Below, piece after piece: positions 1-10,754 of a DNA stretch of 64,000 bases. Source of the DNA: Cercozoa sp. M6MM (taxonomy: Eukaryota > Endomyxa: Ascetosporea); NCBI GenBank assembly GCA_040357565.1, contig JBDODJ010000041.1; one strand, 5' to 3'. Made by a program: the position numbers and the translations under genes. The notes under the pieces are model-generated. The model was not told the DNA's origin. It made no database searches and saw only the letters and a list, made by a program, of their open reading frames with translations. How positions within the stretch are numbered: the first letter of the stretch is position 1; every line of letters begins with the position of its first letter.

Positions 1-435
1 GCAAACTGGAGAAACTCGGCGTCGCCAAAGACGAGATTCTGCGCTCAATTCTGCGGTATCACCGTCCAGTCCATCTGACCTTGTCCCTCTGTACTGTTCA
101 TGTCCACCTGTGTATAGCCGGAGCATCTACATCCGCAGTGTCCTCAGTGTAGCCACGATAAACATCATGCAGTGTAGTGTGCCTGGTTCGTGCCTTAACT
201 GTCGTGGAAACAGGAGTGGTCCAACGTCGGCGATCTCGCCGAGGAGGCGCGCGCGATTAGAAACCTCCTCGTGTCCATCTGTACACTCTTGCTGTCTGGC
301 TTGGTTTAGGCTCTGTTTGGGCTCTCATTGGGCTCAGCTTATGGGTGACTCTGTCTCGGCTCAGGCAAGATGGACGACGACATCAAGCTTCCGCTCTCGG
401 CCGACGGCTGCGTCGTGGAACACCACCGTAGCTGA
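1..435 (+). CDS. 3' end of an unidentified protein (partial, 5' outside window)
   Basis: Three exons give one continuous reading frame. Exon 3-68 encodes KLEKLGVAKDEILRSILRYH and two more residues. Exon 214-270 encodes EWSNVGDLAEEARAIRNLL. Exon 370-435 starts MDDDIKLPLSADG and ends HHRS at a TGA. Introns 69-213 and 271-369 are GT...AG and phase 0, and both begin with GT(G)TCCATCTG, so they are related in sequence. The fragment is short, acidic and helical, and I do not recognise a family. The next gene begins about 590 bp downstream on the same strand. The last exon could be split differently using the CAG at 362-364, which would give a serine/threonine-rich tail instead. Confidence 0.5.
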
Positions 436-918
436 AGGCTCCCTTAACCATTCGGCCCCTTAATCAGTCTTGAACACCCCCTTTAACCAGTTGTGAAACA
501 CTCCTTAAACACACTGCCATTTTGTAGCCAGGTGGAAGGTGCCGTCGACCTTTGAACTCACGCCCGACCATGACGGTATTCAACAACACGTGAAAACCTT
601 GCTGGTGTATTTGTGTTTGCGTGTGTGCACTGTAGGTGTCCTTGCGACTGTTGTGAACGACGAGTTGCGTCGGGTTGGTTCTGTTACCCCACCCCCCTTT
701 ACACTTTTTACCGCCCATTTCACGCCCCTGTTTACCCCCTGTTTACCTCCTCCTTACCCCCATTTTACCACCTCTTTACCCCCTTTTTACCCCCTCTTTA
801 CCTCCCTATTTACCCCCCNNNNNNNNNNNNNNNNNNNNNNNNNNNNNNNNNNNNNNNNNNNNNNNNNNNNNNNNNNNNNNNNNNNNNNNNNNNNNNNNNN
901 NNNNNNNNNNNNNNNNNN

Positions 919-974
<56 letters not shown>

Positions 975-1024
975 TACTGTGCAACGATTGGTGGTGGTAG
1001 ATTAAATTTCCGTCCGAGTGGACC
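436..1024. other. Gene-poor stretch with C-rich and TG repeats and an assembly gap
   Basis: No confident gene. Positions 532-598 could be an exon (reading STFELTPDHDGIQQHVKTLL), possibly an upstream exon of the next gene. Positions 700-818 are a degenerate array of TTTACCCC-type units, 819-918 are N, and 919-971 are (TG)n. This has the same composition as introns elsewhere in the window, so part of it may be an intron of the downstream gene. Confidence 0.5.
819..918. other. Assembly gap, 100 N
   Basis: Unknown sequence between a C-rich array and (TG)n. The fixed length suggests an arbitrary scaffold gap. Confidence 0.99.
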
Positions 1025-2295
1025 ATGATGGAACTCGCGGTGCGTGCGTTTCTCTCACCCAGCGAACACGATCGTCGTGTCTACTACCGGCAGTTGTGGC
1101 ACCACTTGGCTTTCTCGCGCACGCTCTTCTTGGAGGTGAGTTGCCCCCCCCCCCATACCCCATTGCGTCCCTACCCTCCCTTTTTGACAGGAGATGCTGT
1201 CGAACTTTGACCGCAGCAGCGTGGTGCACCGACTGATGGCGATGCTGTGCGACAAAACGCTGCTGCACGGGTGCACCGAACTCTACCGCGAGGACGACCA
1301 TCTGCGCTTCATTCGCAACACTGCCGTAGCTTGCCCAGTTTTTACCCCCTTCTTTCTTCTTTAATATTAAGACAGAAGTATGGCCAACATGTGTGTGTAT
1401 GTATGTGTGTGCATGTGTGTGTGTGTTTGTGTTTGGTGTGTGTGTGTGTATATGGTATGGATCAGGTGCGACGAGTGGCGCACCTCGAGAGCATTCCAGG
1501 CGGCCGCATGCGCTTTGAGCAACCAATGACAAAGCGCTGTGCTTTCATGTTCTACTCGGTAAATCTACAGTGTGCTTTTAAATCTACAGTGCACTTTTGG
1601 GGGGAGAGAAGAAGGACATGTGCACCTGCACTCTGTCGACTGTGTGTGCTGTAGTGCTGCATCGCCGAAAGCAGCGAACTGATCGAACTGATGCACGGCG
1701 ATCTCATTCGGTGGTAGCCTGCACCGTCCCTGGCCTACTTCAGGGCGTCTATGTGTCAGTCTATGTGTGTATGACTGTACAGGCCAGGCGATCCCTACTT
1801 GATTGCACACTTTGTGCAAGCCACTGTGCGTGTCTTGGTAGTGTTTCATCTGCCTCTATGTAGAGAGACCTATATCTACGATCGTTCCATTTGGTTTGCA
1901 GCTCAACGAGAAAGAAGAGCGCGTGTGCCTGACACGCGAGCAGCGTGCCGTGGTGTGGGACTGGCTCTACTCCAGTATCACCGAACTCAACGGTCTGCTG
2001 TGCCGCCGCACGCTGCCGCTGCTCTGCTCCTCTGTTGATATCTGCGATTACTGTCCGAGGTGAGACTCTCTCTCTCTCTCTCTCGATACATGTGCATCTG
2101 TGTATCCGTGTATATGTGTATATGTGTATATGCCCTACCTGTTATCTTTCAGAAAGAAAGTCTACGTGATAAACCCGTCGCCTTTCATGCAGCTGCTGGA
2201 GTTGCAGATCACGGACCCGCACAGTGTGGATTACAATCCTCTGGTAGGCACATACACACCTCCTACCTGTAAAATTGAATCAACGCTACTGGGAG

Positions 2296-2344
<49 letters not shown>

Positions 2345-2354
2345 NNNNNNNNNN

Positions 2355-2402
<48 letters not shown>

Positions 2403-3393
2403 ACAGGAGTGGAGACTGGCCGCAGTTGTGACCTCGTGGATCGCGACCGACGCGTTCTCCTTCGACCCGGTACCTGTCTGCAGTATGTGTACAGCTGTAC
2501 ATGTATGTATGTATGCGTGTATGAGTGTGTGCATGTTCAGGACTCGGACCGACGGCAGGTGCAGCAGTGCCGCGACTGGCTCATGCGCGTTGGCGCCTTC
2601 TACTACGACGACGCCGCCTGCGAGTGGCTCTTCCGCAACGTGCGAGACAGTGGCGACGCCGCCATCGCTGACGGCTCGCTGTGTAGGCCTCAATCTACTC
2701 TGCCCCGTCCTACCCAGTCCTACCCCAGTCCTACCCCAGTCCTACCCCAGTCCTACCCCAGTCCTACCCCAGCCTTACCTCTACCCTACCTCTATTCTTT
2801 ATCTGCAGGCATACTGCTGCGAAGTCCCGACGGCGTCGAGTGGGGCCGCCGCGTGTTTCGTGAGACTCTGGCCGACAGTGGCAGCGACTTTGTGTGTCTG
2901 CACAACCCGATCGTGTTCTTCTGGACCATGGTGTCGCTGGGCGCCTCGGTCGAGCACGACGCCGACTCGACGCGCACGCTGAGCGACGCCGTGGCCACGC
3001 TGTGTCGCGATGCCAATGACACTGACACTGACACTGACACTGACGCGGACCGCGCGGAAGTGACACGTGCCAGTCGCACGCTGACGCAGCACCTGCAGCG
3101 CCATCGACTCGAACTGTTTGAACCCTTCGCGCAACTCCTGCGACAACACACGCCCCTCCCTCTCGAACTTATCGGTACGACTGTTTTATTGTTTTGCTTT
3201 CTCAATAATAGGAAAACTGAACACTGGAGCAGACGAGGTGCGTGACTACTCGCTGTGTGCCGCTCTGCCGCGTGTGCTACCGCGCGTCTTTCGTGACGGC
3301 TTCATTGGGCCGCGTGCCACGCGCGAGATTATCGCGACTCCGAACTCAGACTGGCACCTACCGGTAACCTCGCGCAGGCCTCTGGAGTCTTGA
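1025..3393 (+). CDS. Uncharacterised alpha-helical protein, about 10 exons
   Basis: Start is one of two adjacent ATGs (1025 or 1028), followed by ELAVRAFLSPSEHDRRVYYR. Exons follow at about 1191-1323, 1466-1558, 1650-1709, 1782-1838, 1902-2060, 2155-2242, 2407-2469, 2541-2682, 2809-3173 and 3212-3393, all with GT...AG borders that keep frame. The product is roughly 480 aa, helical, with a polar tail. The stretch near 3021-3045 encodes a short acidic (DT)n run from a GACACT hexamer repeat. I could not match it to a family: no signal peptide, zinc motif or nucleotide-binding loop is visible. Introns carry (TG)n with a 10-N gap (2299-2400) and a TACCCCAGTCC tandem repeat (2699-2790). An upstream exon in the repeat-rich 500-1000 region is possible. 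Confidence 0.6.
2299..2400 (+). repeat. (TG)n microsatellite with 10-N gap
   Basis: Intron of the 1025-3393 gene; N at 2345-2354. Confidence 0.97.
2699..2790 (+). repeat. TACCCCAGTCC tandem repeat in an intron
   Basis: About seven imperfect 11-bp copies between the donor GTAGGC (2683) and the acceptor CTGCAG (2808). Confidence 0.9.
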
Positions 3394-3764
3394 TCAGCAT
3401 TCAGTTCACCCACGCCATGTCGTGTGCTCTAGCATGTGACTAGCACGCGACGCCCATATGCAGTATATCGACCGGACCAAGCCAGTTTGCAATTGCTTGA
3501 GACGTTATTTGCTTCACTCTGTTCAACCAGTTCAGTTGACACGAGAGGCCTGGCCGCGGGTTATCAGATCGCGCGGCCTATTGTACGATCCGACTCCGAC
3601 CAGCCAGGTCGGGATCCGCTTAGTACGTGACGTGACCGGACTCATGCTGGACGGACGGGAGTCGAGTCGAGTCTTCTTTATTCTCGACCATCGCTCAAAA
3701 GTTTGAAAGGAACGAGCAGGGAGAGACGAGGCTGACCTCCGCTAAGTGTAAATTTGCAGAGCAA
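3394..3764. other. Convergent intergenic region, no gene seen
   Basis: Lies between a plus-strand gene end and the minus-strand prefoldin gene end. Short open frames exist (for example 3540-3630) but none has splice or start context. Nothing else is supported. Confidence 0.5.
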
Positions 3765-4583
3765 CTAGACGAGCACGCCCTTGGACTCCTGCTGCTGCTG
3801 CCGCGCGTAGGCCTCGACGTTGCGTCGCTCGAGTTCACTTGAGTGCATGTTTTGCGCCTGCGCAAGTCGCGTGAGTTGACATCGATCAGTTGGTGCACAC
3901 AGTTAGAGCGAGGTACCTGAGCCTGAGCCACCGCTTCGCGGAGGTTGTGCTGATCTTCGAACCTGCAAGCCAGACAAGACAGGCAGAGTGAGCACACCAC
4001 ACACAGAGCAAGGTCTAAATCAGCAAAATCAGCCTACTCATCGATGAGCTTCTCGCGCATGCGAATCTGCTCGGTCATCTTCTCGACTGCCTGCTCAAAC
4101 AAACGTAGTCAGGCCATATCCTCGGCAGGCAGAAAGGGACACAAGCCAAAGACACACCATGCTGAGGTTGTCACGGTTGGCCTGCACCTTCGGCAGTGCC
4201 GTAGCCACCGTTTCTTGCACCAGCACGCCTCCCACCTGTGTCACACGAGTCTATCTGCTACCATCCAAGCTTTGCTCAGGCCCAGGATACCAGGTGGTAG
4301 CACACTCGGTCATCCTCGAGGTCCGACATTGTACGACAGACCAGTCTGCGGGCATTGGGCATACATCGAGCTTGTTTAACAGAGCGAAAACTAGGTAAGG
4401 TACGAATGCTCGTTGAGCTTGATGTTGACGTCGTTCAGCTTGGCGTAGGCCTGAGTGGCAGCAACTCATTCTCTCAAGCGCCCGGGAGAGACACAGAATG
4501 CATACCTGTTTCAGCTCCGCCTTCATCTGACGCCACTTTTGAAGTAACTGCGTACGCACGACTTCTTCGTTTTGCTCGGACAT
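3765..4583 (-). CDS. PFDN2: Prefoldin subunit 2 (PFDN2/GIM4), 7 exons
   Basis: A beta-type subunit of the hexameric cytosolic prefoldin chaperone, which hands unfolded actin and tubulin to the CCT chaperonin. Exons on the minus strand are 4506-4583, 4404-4450, 4291-4345, 4158-4235, 4038-4090, 3917-3962 and 3765-3857, and all phases agree. The protein of about 149 aa starts MSEQNEEVVRTQLLQKWRQM. The first coiled coil is followed by the family's hairpin segment CYHLVGGVLVQETV (compare human CYRMVGGVLVERTV), then a second coiled coil ending EFEDQHNLREAV and a Q-rich tail stopping at TAG (3765-3767). Length and hairpin are typical of the family. It is head-to-head with HUS1, with 292 bp between the two ATGs, so the two probably share a promoter region. 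Confidence 0.95.
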
Positions 4584-4875
4584 GGCAGAAAGTCGTTAGA
4601 TTGGCGAATCGGCAGAAAGTGCAAACCACAGATTGCAGTTCTCTGCTGAGTCAAACACTGATCTATTCCGTATACACACGCCTGCTGGTAGCCCAGACCG
4701 GCACTGGAGTGCAAAAGCGTCGATCGGCTCCAAATCTTGAGCCGCCAGCATTTGATTGTTTTTCCCGCGCTTCTCTAGTCACACATTGCCTTAGAATGCA
4801 TCCAACCTGCTTGAACGAATTGAAACAGTCCCGGTTATTGTAAACAAATAGTGCAGGCACACCGGGCAGATTGGG
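4584..4875. promoter_or_regulatory. Divergent promoter region PFDN2/HUS1
   Basis: 292 bp between the start codons of two divergently transcribed genes. By position it must hold both 5' ends. No TATA box or known element is recognisable, so this is inference from layout. Confidence 0.45.
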
Positions 4876-6355
4876 ATGAAGTTTGAAGCTCGGGCAGATG
4901 GAACTGTCATGGGCTACTTTGCCGGTACATTTGTCTGCGTGTTATCTCCGTTGTGGATGTAAAAGACACGGTGAGCAGATGTGGCACACGCACTCCGCTC
5001 TGCTGGTGTCCAAAAGGTGCTCCTAAGTGGCACAGAAGGCGGTGTTGGTCTGCTTGCCTCGAGTGTATTAATACCATTGTCTCCGCTCAGTTCGGGTCGA
5101 ACGCAGCTGTTTCGCAATGCACTTAGGCTCTCACGAACGGTGACCATCAAGTGTTTGTTCGAATCAAGAAATCGTTTTTCTCATTGTACAAGATCGAAAG
5201 CAATGTACTCTCTGGATATTCTATCAAACTTGCCTCTGTGTCCACTTATGAATTCACACCGCTGCAGCGCGACAAGAACAGAATAAACATGGAAGTGAGC
5301 GTTAGCAACATTTGTGCGGTAGTTGTTTTTAACATTTCCCACATCTGTACCGTTTTATACTTTTGCACCAGGGAATGAAGCACGCGAGAAACCAATCGTT
5401 GCGTAAAACAGAGTGGCGACTGGTCAAGGTTCGTTTTCTTGCCGCGTCCAGCGAGTTAATTTATTGGGCTCATTTTGTGGTTTGATTACCCTTGCAGGAC
5501 ATTGAAACAAACGCTCCAGTGCTGAAGCTGAGCTTTTTTATTGTACGGTTTTCTTTTCAACGTGAAATATAAAATACTTAAAATGTTATGCAGAATAAAG
5601 ACGATGAAAGTGACGCAGTCGTGCGTGTTCCCGTTCTTCTCGACTCATCAGGGTATTGAGTTGGTCGTCTGTAGTGTTCGAACGACTACTGATTCTTTGC
5701 TTGCACGCAGTGAGAGCCACCTGCAGTATGAGGAGCCGAATCTGCCGCCACCGATCGAGCGAGTGTGCTGTCCGAACTACGAGGTCAGTTCTTCCCTTCC
5801 TTTTTGAAATGTTTGTATGCTTTCATTTGTGTAGATGCTGAAGAATTCGTTGGATCGCATGCGCACAGTGTAGCCCGTGTTTTCGTAACTTATTTGGAAA
5901 GTGTAATTTTTCCTCTTTGCAGTTCTGATCGCGTTCTCGTCGAATTCGACACTGAAGTCGGCGAACTCAAACTTGAAGCGAAAGGCGAGCTGGTTCAGTT
6001 GGGTATCCTCAGACACTTACTGTTCGTTTTTTAGCTTTTTATTCACGTGCGTCCGTTGCGTAGGTGTAAAGTTCACCAACCTAAAAGTTGAAGGTTCCGC
6101 GCGGAGCAACGAAGATGACGAAGAGTGCTGTTTTGCCACGGTGCATACCGTGGATTTGCAGCGGCTGGCGCAGTGTTTCGCTGCCTTTGACACGACCATC
6201 TCGCGAATGTACAGCGTGTGTCTCTGTTAGGTTTCTTTCCCATCCTACTTGTTTTGTGTAGAGTGCTCGTGGAGGATATGTGCGTGACCGGCATCGCACG
6301 CAACGAGTGGTTCATGCTGACCTTCTACGTGCCGCTCCTCGCCTGCGATGACTGA
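4876..6355 (+). CDS. HUS1: HUS1 checkpoint clamp subunit, 11 exons
   Basis: HUS1 is one of the three PCNA-like subunits of the 9-1-1 clamp (RAD9-RAD1-HUS1), loaded on damaged DNA to activate ATR signalling. Exons are 4876-4924, 4979-5064, 5127-5294, 5372-5428, 5498-5542, 5594-5652, 5711-5783, 5835-5869, 5923-6002, 6064-6208 and 6262-6355, and every phase is consistent. The protein (about 280 aa) starts MKF like animal HUS1. It has a segment ANG/TNGD...SFFSLYKIES aligning to the human NGG...NFFNEFQMEG region, a second-lobe motif VLVEFDTEVGELKLEAKGEL matching human EANLDGELNLKIETEL, and the typical end: VDLQRLAQCFAAF, then a strand ending FYVPLLACDD. Length is the family norm. It converges on the TBC gene, with only 75 bp between stop codons. 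Confidence 0.92.
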
Positions 6356-6430
6356 TCCTGATTCGATAGCTATCAGACAAGTCTCGTCTGGCCTACCGTT
6401 CAGTTTGTCGTGTACTGCGCTGTACGTAAG

Positions 6431-8564
6431 CTAGATAAAAAGATCTTGATCATCGTCAGAGTCCGCGAGTTCTTCAGCCTGCTGTGCGAGTCCTGAGTCG
6501 GACCTCCCAGAGGCCGAGGTTTGAGGCGTCTCCTGGGCGAGAAAGGCTAGGTGCAGATCGTCCAGTGCGTCGTGTGTCACATGCGGTGCAAAAGCTCTTT
6601 CTGTAGACTCCAAGAGGAAGGTACATTCAAGAGGAAGGCACACTCAGGAGGAAGGAAGTGTGGGAGGACAGAACATAGGTTGGTGGGGCGTGTACCAGCA
6701 TGTGCGACGAGTGCCTTGGCGAAGGCAGGCGAGGCAACGGCGGGATGATCGCCGAGTCGCTTTAGCATAGCAATCACGCCGGTCATGTCTTCTTGTGCGC
6801 ACAGATCTTGCTCCAGCAACTCGAGCAGCTGTCCAGAGACACAACAAGACACCCAATCAACCAGATCGGTTACAATGGCACAAGGGACATAGAGACAAGA
6901 AGTACAGCCAGGCCGCACGTGAAAAGTGCCGGCCAACCACGAGCTAGAAACAAATCAAACACGCGACATTTGACGTCTTCAGGCAGAGGCTATAACACAC
7001 GGTTGTACACGATGGGCATTGTTTCTTTTAAGGAAGCATGGTACAGCGTAGGTGAAGGCGGTCGCAATCCACTCGGTGGCAAAGTGCATCGGATGCACGC
7101 CCTGTCACACATATACAAGGTATACAGGGTCCGAGGACAGAGCCTTAAAAACCCTACCATGTCCTCCATCCGGTATAGAAGTGTTGGCAGGTGCTGTCGC
7201 AACAAGGCACGCAACTGCACGAAACCCAGTGCCAGTCCTGACTCGTCAGTCACACAGGGTTAACAAAGGAGTACAAGGGGTAAATTTAGCGTCTAATAGG
7301 GCGAGAGGAGTACCTGGTACTTTACTGCCAAAGATACGTCGCATGCCGTATCGAGGGTCGCGATCGAACATCTCCATGGCACCCTAAGTTACATACACTG
7401 TGAGTCTATACAAACACTCACATAGAAACCAGGCAGTTTCTATGTACCAAAGCAACAGCCTCAGTCATTGGATCATCGCGCCATTGCATCAGTTTCAACA
7501 GGTGAGCCACCTGCAATGTATATATATACCCAGATAGAGTGCGGGCACGCCTAGAGTGACAAAAAGCTACCACAAAGCCCATGCCCTGCGTGTAGCCAAC
7601 GCGTGGCCACTTGAGCGCAAAGGCCGACAGAACACGGCGCACCATACCGCGGCGTCGTTCGCGTTCCACCACGTCCTCGACGTCATCTACGGGGTGTGTA
7701 ACATACAGATAAGGGGGGGGGGGTAAAGTCCTACCATCCAGTATGGTGCGTGGCACGTCGCACCGCAGCGCAGTCATTGCCGTGCGCAGTTTCTTCCTGG
7801 TCTACATTGTCACTTGCGTTTCGTTCCCTGTCCAGAAGAAACCAAAGCTGACTTACGGAAGGAGAGAGACGGTTCAGATCGGTCAGATCGACGTCAATGT
7901 CAGCGTCGTTTTTGCTACTGTTGTGTGTTGTTGTTGGAGAAGCCACCACGTCCAGATGAACCTGGTACACAACTCTGTATTTGCTACCATAGTCTCTTAA
8001 TCCATTCACTGAACACACCTCACTCAAGACGGCAAAACGAGCCAAATTCTGCAACAGAGCGTCGTCGCACGAGGCTGTTCGGACTTCCTGGTGCTCGCCT
8101 CTGCAGGTACCATATATTGTTCCATCTGTACTACCATATACTTCCTGCAGACTAAAATGTACCGACTGCGAAGGAAGGAGCGAACGCGCGAGTGCAGCAG
8201 CAAATCACGCCGTGTGACACCTTGCACCACGCCACGTGCACACACGTCGCTGTACACACAAGTCAGAAGAGTGATTTGGGGGTAATTAGAGGTGGAACGC
8301 GTTAAAGCAAAAAGTGAAGGAGTTAAGGATAAAAAATTAAGGTAAAACAAGTTAATGCAAAGGTACTCGTCATCCAGCATGATGTCCACAGCGAGCTGAA
8401 ACGGCGCCGGCAGCGTCAACGCTTCGTCCAGCGGCAAAAACAGCAGCACGCGCGCCAGCACCTCAGGTGTCAGTTTAGTATCCACATGCTTCCTGCAACA
8501 ACAGCATTCAACTAAAGCAACATACAACAGAAGGAAGCAAGCAAGGTTACAAAGCTGACGCCAT
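6431..8564 (-). CDS. TBC-domain Rab GTPase-activating protein, about 12 exons
   Basis: TBC proteins stimulate GTP hydrolysis by Rab GTPases in membrane traffic. A 14-nt first exon (8551-8564, MASA plus two bases) is followed by 8367-8492, 8163-8249, 8019-8100 and further exons down to the TAG at 6431-6433. Recognisable TBC blocks are DDVEDVVERERRRGMVRRVL, then ALKWPRVGYTQGMGFV (the YxQGM core), then LLRQHLPTLLYRMEDM and ATEWIATAFTYALP. The last two sit where families carry the LPxLxxH and F.xxW..T..aR blocks; the usual helix-3 arginine region is represented only by DVPRTILDD. The C-terminus is acidic (DSDDDQDLFI). One intron needs an unusual ...GGAAG acceptor near 7793. The neighbour's stop lies 31 bp upstream of this ATG. 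Confidence 0.85.
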
Positions 8565-8595
8565 GCGAATGTGCACCGGTGTTTGTTGGCGCCGA

Positions 8596-8948
8596 CTACG
8601 ACGCGGAGGGTCCTAAAGCAGCACCCATGAACCCATCATACAATGCAGAACTGAGTCTGGCAAGACTTGAGGTGTGTACCAGTGTGGCAATGTGATGCCG
8701 CCACTGCTCATCAAAATCTTCTCTTGTCTCGCTCAATTTTTCGGTCGTCTCGGTGGCGCTTTCGTTCTCGTCTCCTGCTTCCAAAAAGCACACGTGTCGA
8801 ACACACATGCATGCAGAATAAAAGGTGCGGCAATAATACTGTTCACGATGTCGTGCAAGTATGAGAACGCCACGGCTGCGCCGACACCAAATAGACCGCC
8901 CACCATGCCAGCACCGACGGCCAAGCCCAAGCGCGCGCGATTATTCAT
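8596..8948 (-). CDS. Small membrane protein, uncharacterised
   Basis: Two exons. The ATG at 8946-8948 begins MNNRARLGLAVGAGMVGGLF, and a glycine-rich hydrophobic segment follows (about residues 6-32). The intron starts with GTATTA inside ...HDIVN and resumes at DENESATETTEKLSETRED. The protein ends GAALGPSAS at TAG (8596-8598), about 90 aa. The open frame continues upstream of the ATG (to about 9115) with another hydrophobic run but no in-frame ATG, so an upstream exon may exist. Topology suggests one membrane pass with an acidic, helical tail. The family is not recognised. Its stop is 31 bp upstream of the TBC start codon on the same strand. Confidence 0.5.
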
Positions 8949-9432
8949 CTCGCTGCGCCGGGAAACGCAGATAATTCGCCACCAACAGCCTGACCGAAAT
9001 GCCAAAATACCAATCCCACAGGCTACCAACGGTATTTTCTGCCACTTGCGGTGCCTAAGATTGCGCGAAAGTGCCTTTCCAAGCCGGAACCAGAAAACCG
9101 AAGTCTCGGCTCAGTTTTAAATCGGCTCATAAAGAAAAACTCAATCACAGATCACTGGCGAAACAACCGAACAGCGGTAATAGTGCCTTTTGAAACATGA
9201 TACACGTTCTTCACTTATCCCCATTTCGGACAGCTGGGTTCGGTATCGATACTATGTGCAGACAACAAGTCAGTTTGTTGATAAGTCAGTTGGCAAGTGA
9301 CACGCTTGTCTTCAGTCACTCTTGCTCGTGTTTGCAACAATTACTGTAGTGCTGCTTCGCACTTCCGCTGAGTTTTTTGTTGAAGTTGAATCGCGAGTCT
9401 TGGAGACATAACGATACCCGAACCTTAAAACA

Positions 9433-10499
9433 ATGCTGTTGCTCCTTTCAATTTTGGTTGCGCTGGCGTCGAAGCAAGCGCGCTCACATTCAGCTGGCAG
9501 TCCAGGATGCTTTGCAAAGTACCTTACAGTTTGAAGTCTCTTTTTCACTGGCAGCTTTACTGTTTTTTGCATTTCCCGGGACAGTCAAGCTACAATAGAA
9601 GAAGCGACGTCGGCCATGACTTGGGTCCGGAAAGGCGAGGATGCTGGAGGCTTTGTTGTGCTGGTAACTTTACGTTTCGTTGCAGTCTTTCTGCTGATGG
9701 TGAAGTAACGATAGGTTGGATCTGACGGAGAGAAAGTGAAAATAACCCTGCAAGCACCTGAAACGGAAAATGTCCACGCTTTTGTAATTGTGTGGTCTCT
9801 TTCCAGTTTCGTTCAAAGAAACATAAGGTTTTAATGATTGAATTTTTCACAGGACGTCGTGAAATATGAGGAGGGAGTGTCGGTGACTACGTCGGAGGCA
9901 CAGGCTGGCAGCTTTACGCTCGGCGACAGGCAGAGTTTTGGAACTGTAAAATTTCAGTTTGGGTTGTTTGATTTTGGGGGTTCACCGACAATTGTGTATT
10001 TATGATACAACTTACATTGTCGGTGAGGACCAGGGTGTCTGTGCGCGTCCTACTTCACAGGTCACACACAGTCAACCTGTGCGTGAGTCCTCGGTGTCGG
10101 CTACTTGGTCGCCTCCGCAGACGCAGGCGGTCACGCGGTTTGTGGCTCGGGCCATAGCCTATGGCACCGACTTCGCGATGCACCTTGCCGTGAGCGAACC
10201 TTTTGACCCCGCCACGCTTGTTTGTACTTTTCTCGGCTTGAACCTTATTGTTTGCCCGCACTGTACGAAATAGAAATTCAGTGAATTAAATCTTTAGTGC
10301 TGTAGCGTCCGGTGCGGAGGCCGACGAAAAAGACAGTGAACAACAGACAGTGGATGATCGAACCAACGACGCATGTTTGCTCTTTTCTGCCTTACCCACG
10401 TACTCGAGCTTCCATCCAACACAGTCGCTCAAAAATTCATGGTCTTTTGCGCAGAGTCACAGCTGTAGCGGCAAGCATTGTCGCAAGAGAATGAACTGA
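9433..10499 (+). CDS. Secreted Reeler-domain protein, 6 exons
   Basis: Exons are 9433-9518, 9555-9663, 9715-9783, 9853-9945, 10061-10223 and 10306-10499; all borders are GT...AG and phases agree. The first exon encodes a signal peptide (MLLLLSILVALASKQARS). The mature part fits the Reeler fold: C...ATIEEATSAMTW, then GEDAGGFVVLVGSDG (the G-F-hydrophobic strand), GSFTLGDRQSFGTVTHSQ (the VTH motif), and VSATWSPPQ followed by VTRFVARAI (the W.xP..... VxFxA block). Reeler domains occur in reelin, insect defence proteins and ferric-chelate reductase-like proteins. Here no cytochrome or DOMON domain follows; the protein ends in a polar tail of about 60 residues (ASGAEADEKDSEQQ...). It is probably extracellular with unknown ligand. 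The final two exon borders are the least certain. Confidence 0.7.
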
Positions 10500-10754
10500 C
10501 ACTGAACTGAAGGCTTTATATTCGGATGCAACTTCAACTGAAGTTGAATGTAAAAGACCCGTCAAGTCGCGAGCCATTGGCCTCGGCCAATTCAAAACTT
10601 TAACAATTGTAATTTAGTTTCAGTTCAGTTTTTAAGTCGCTGTAAAAACGAACGACGTGCGACGTGATTGCGTTTGCAACGCCTTCTTGAAGGTCGAGAT
10701 GAAATCTTCGGCACTGCGTTTTCAGCATCAAAATGCGACACACATGATTCAGTA
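10500..10754. other. Short convergent intergenic region
   Basis: No gene seen. It contains an inverted repeat, TTCAACTGAAGTTGAA, near 10533-10548 and an AT-rich core, consistent with 3' ends of two convergent genes. Confidence 0.4.

Noticed and set aside
919-1000. Open frames of repeated Val-Cys or Thr-His across TG arrays (also 2290-2400, 37935-38044, 39731-39790, 43070-43165)
   Set aside because: They are translations of (TG)n/(CA)n in introns and include N bases, so they are not proteins.
1025-3393. Gamma-tubulin complex component or ubiquitin E4 (Ufd2-like) identity
   Set aside because: Helical character is shared, but no diagnostic motif of either family is present.
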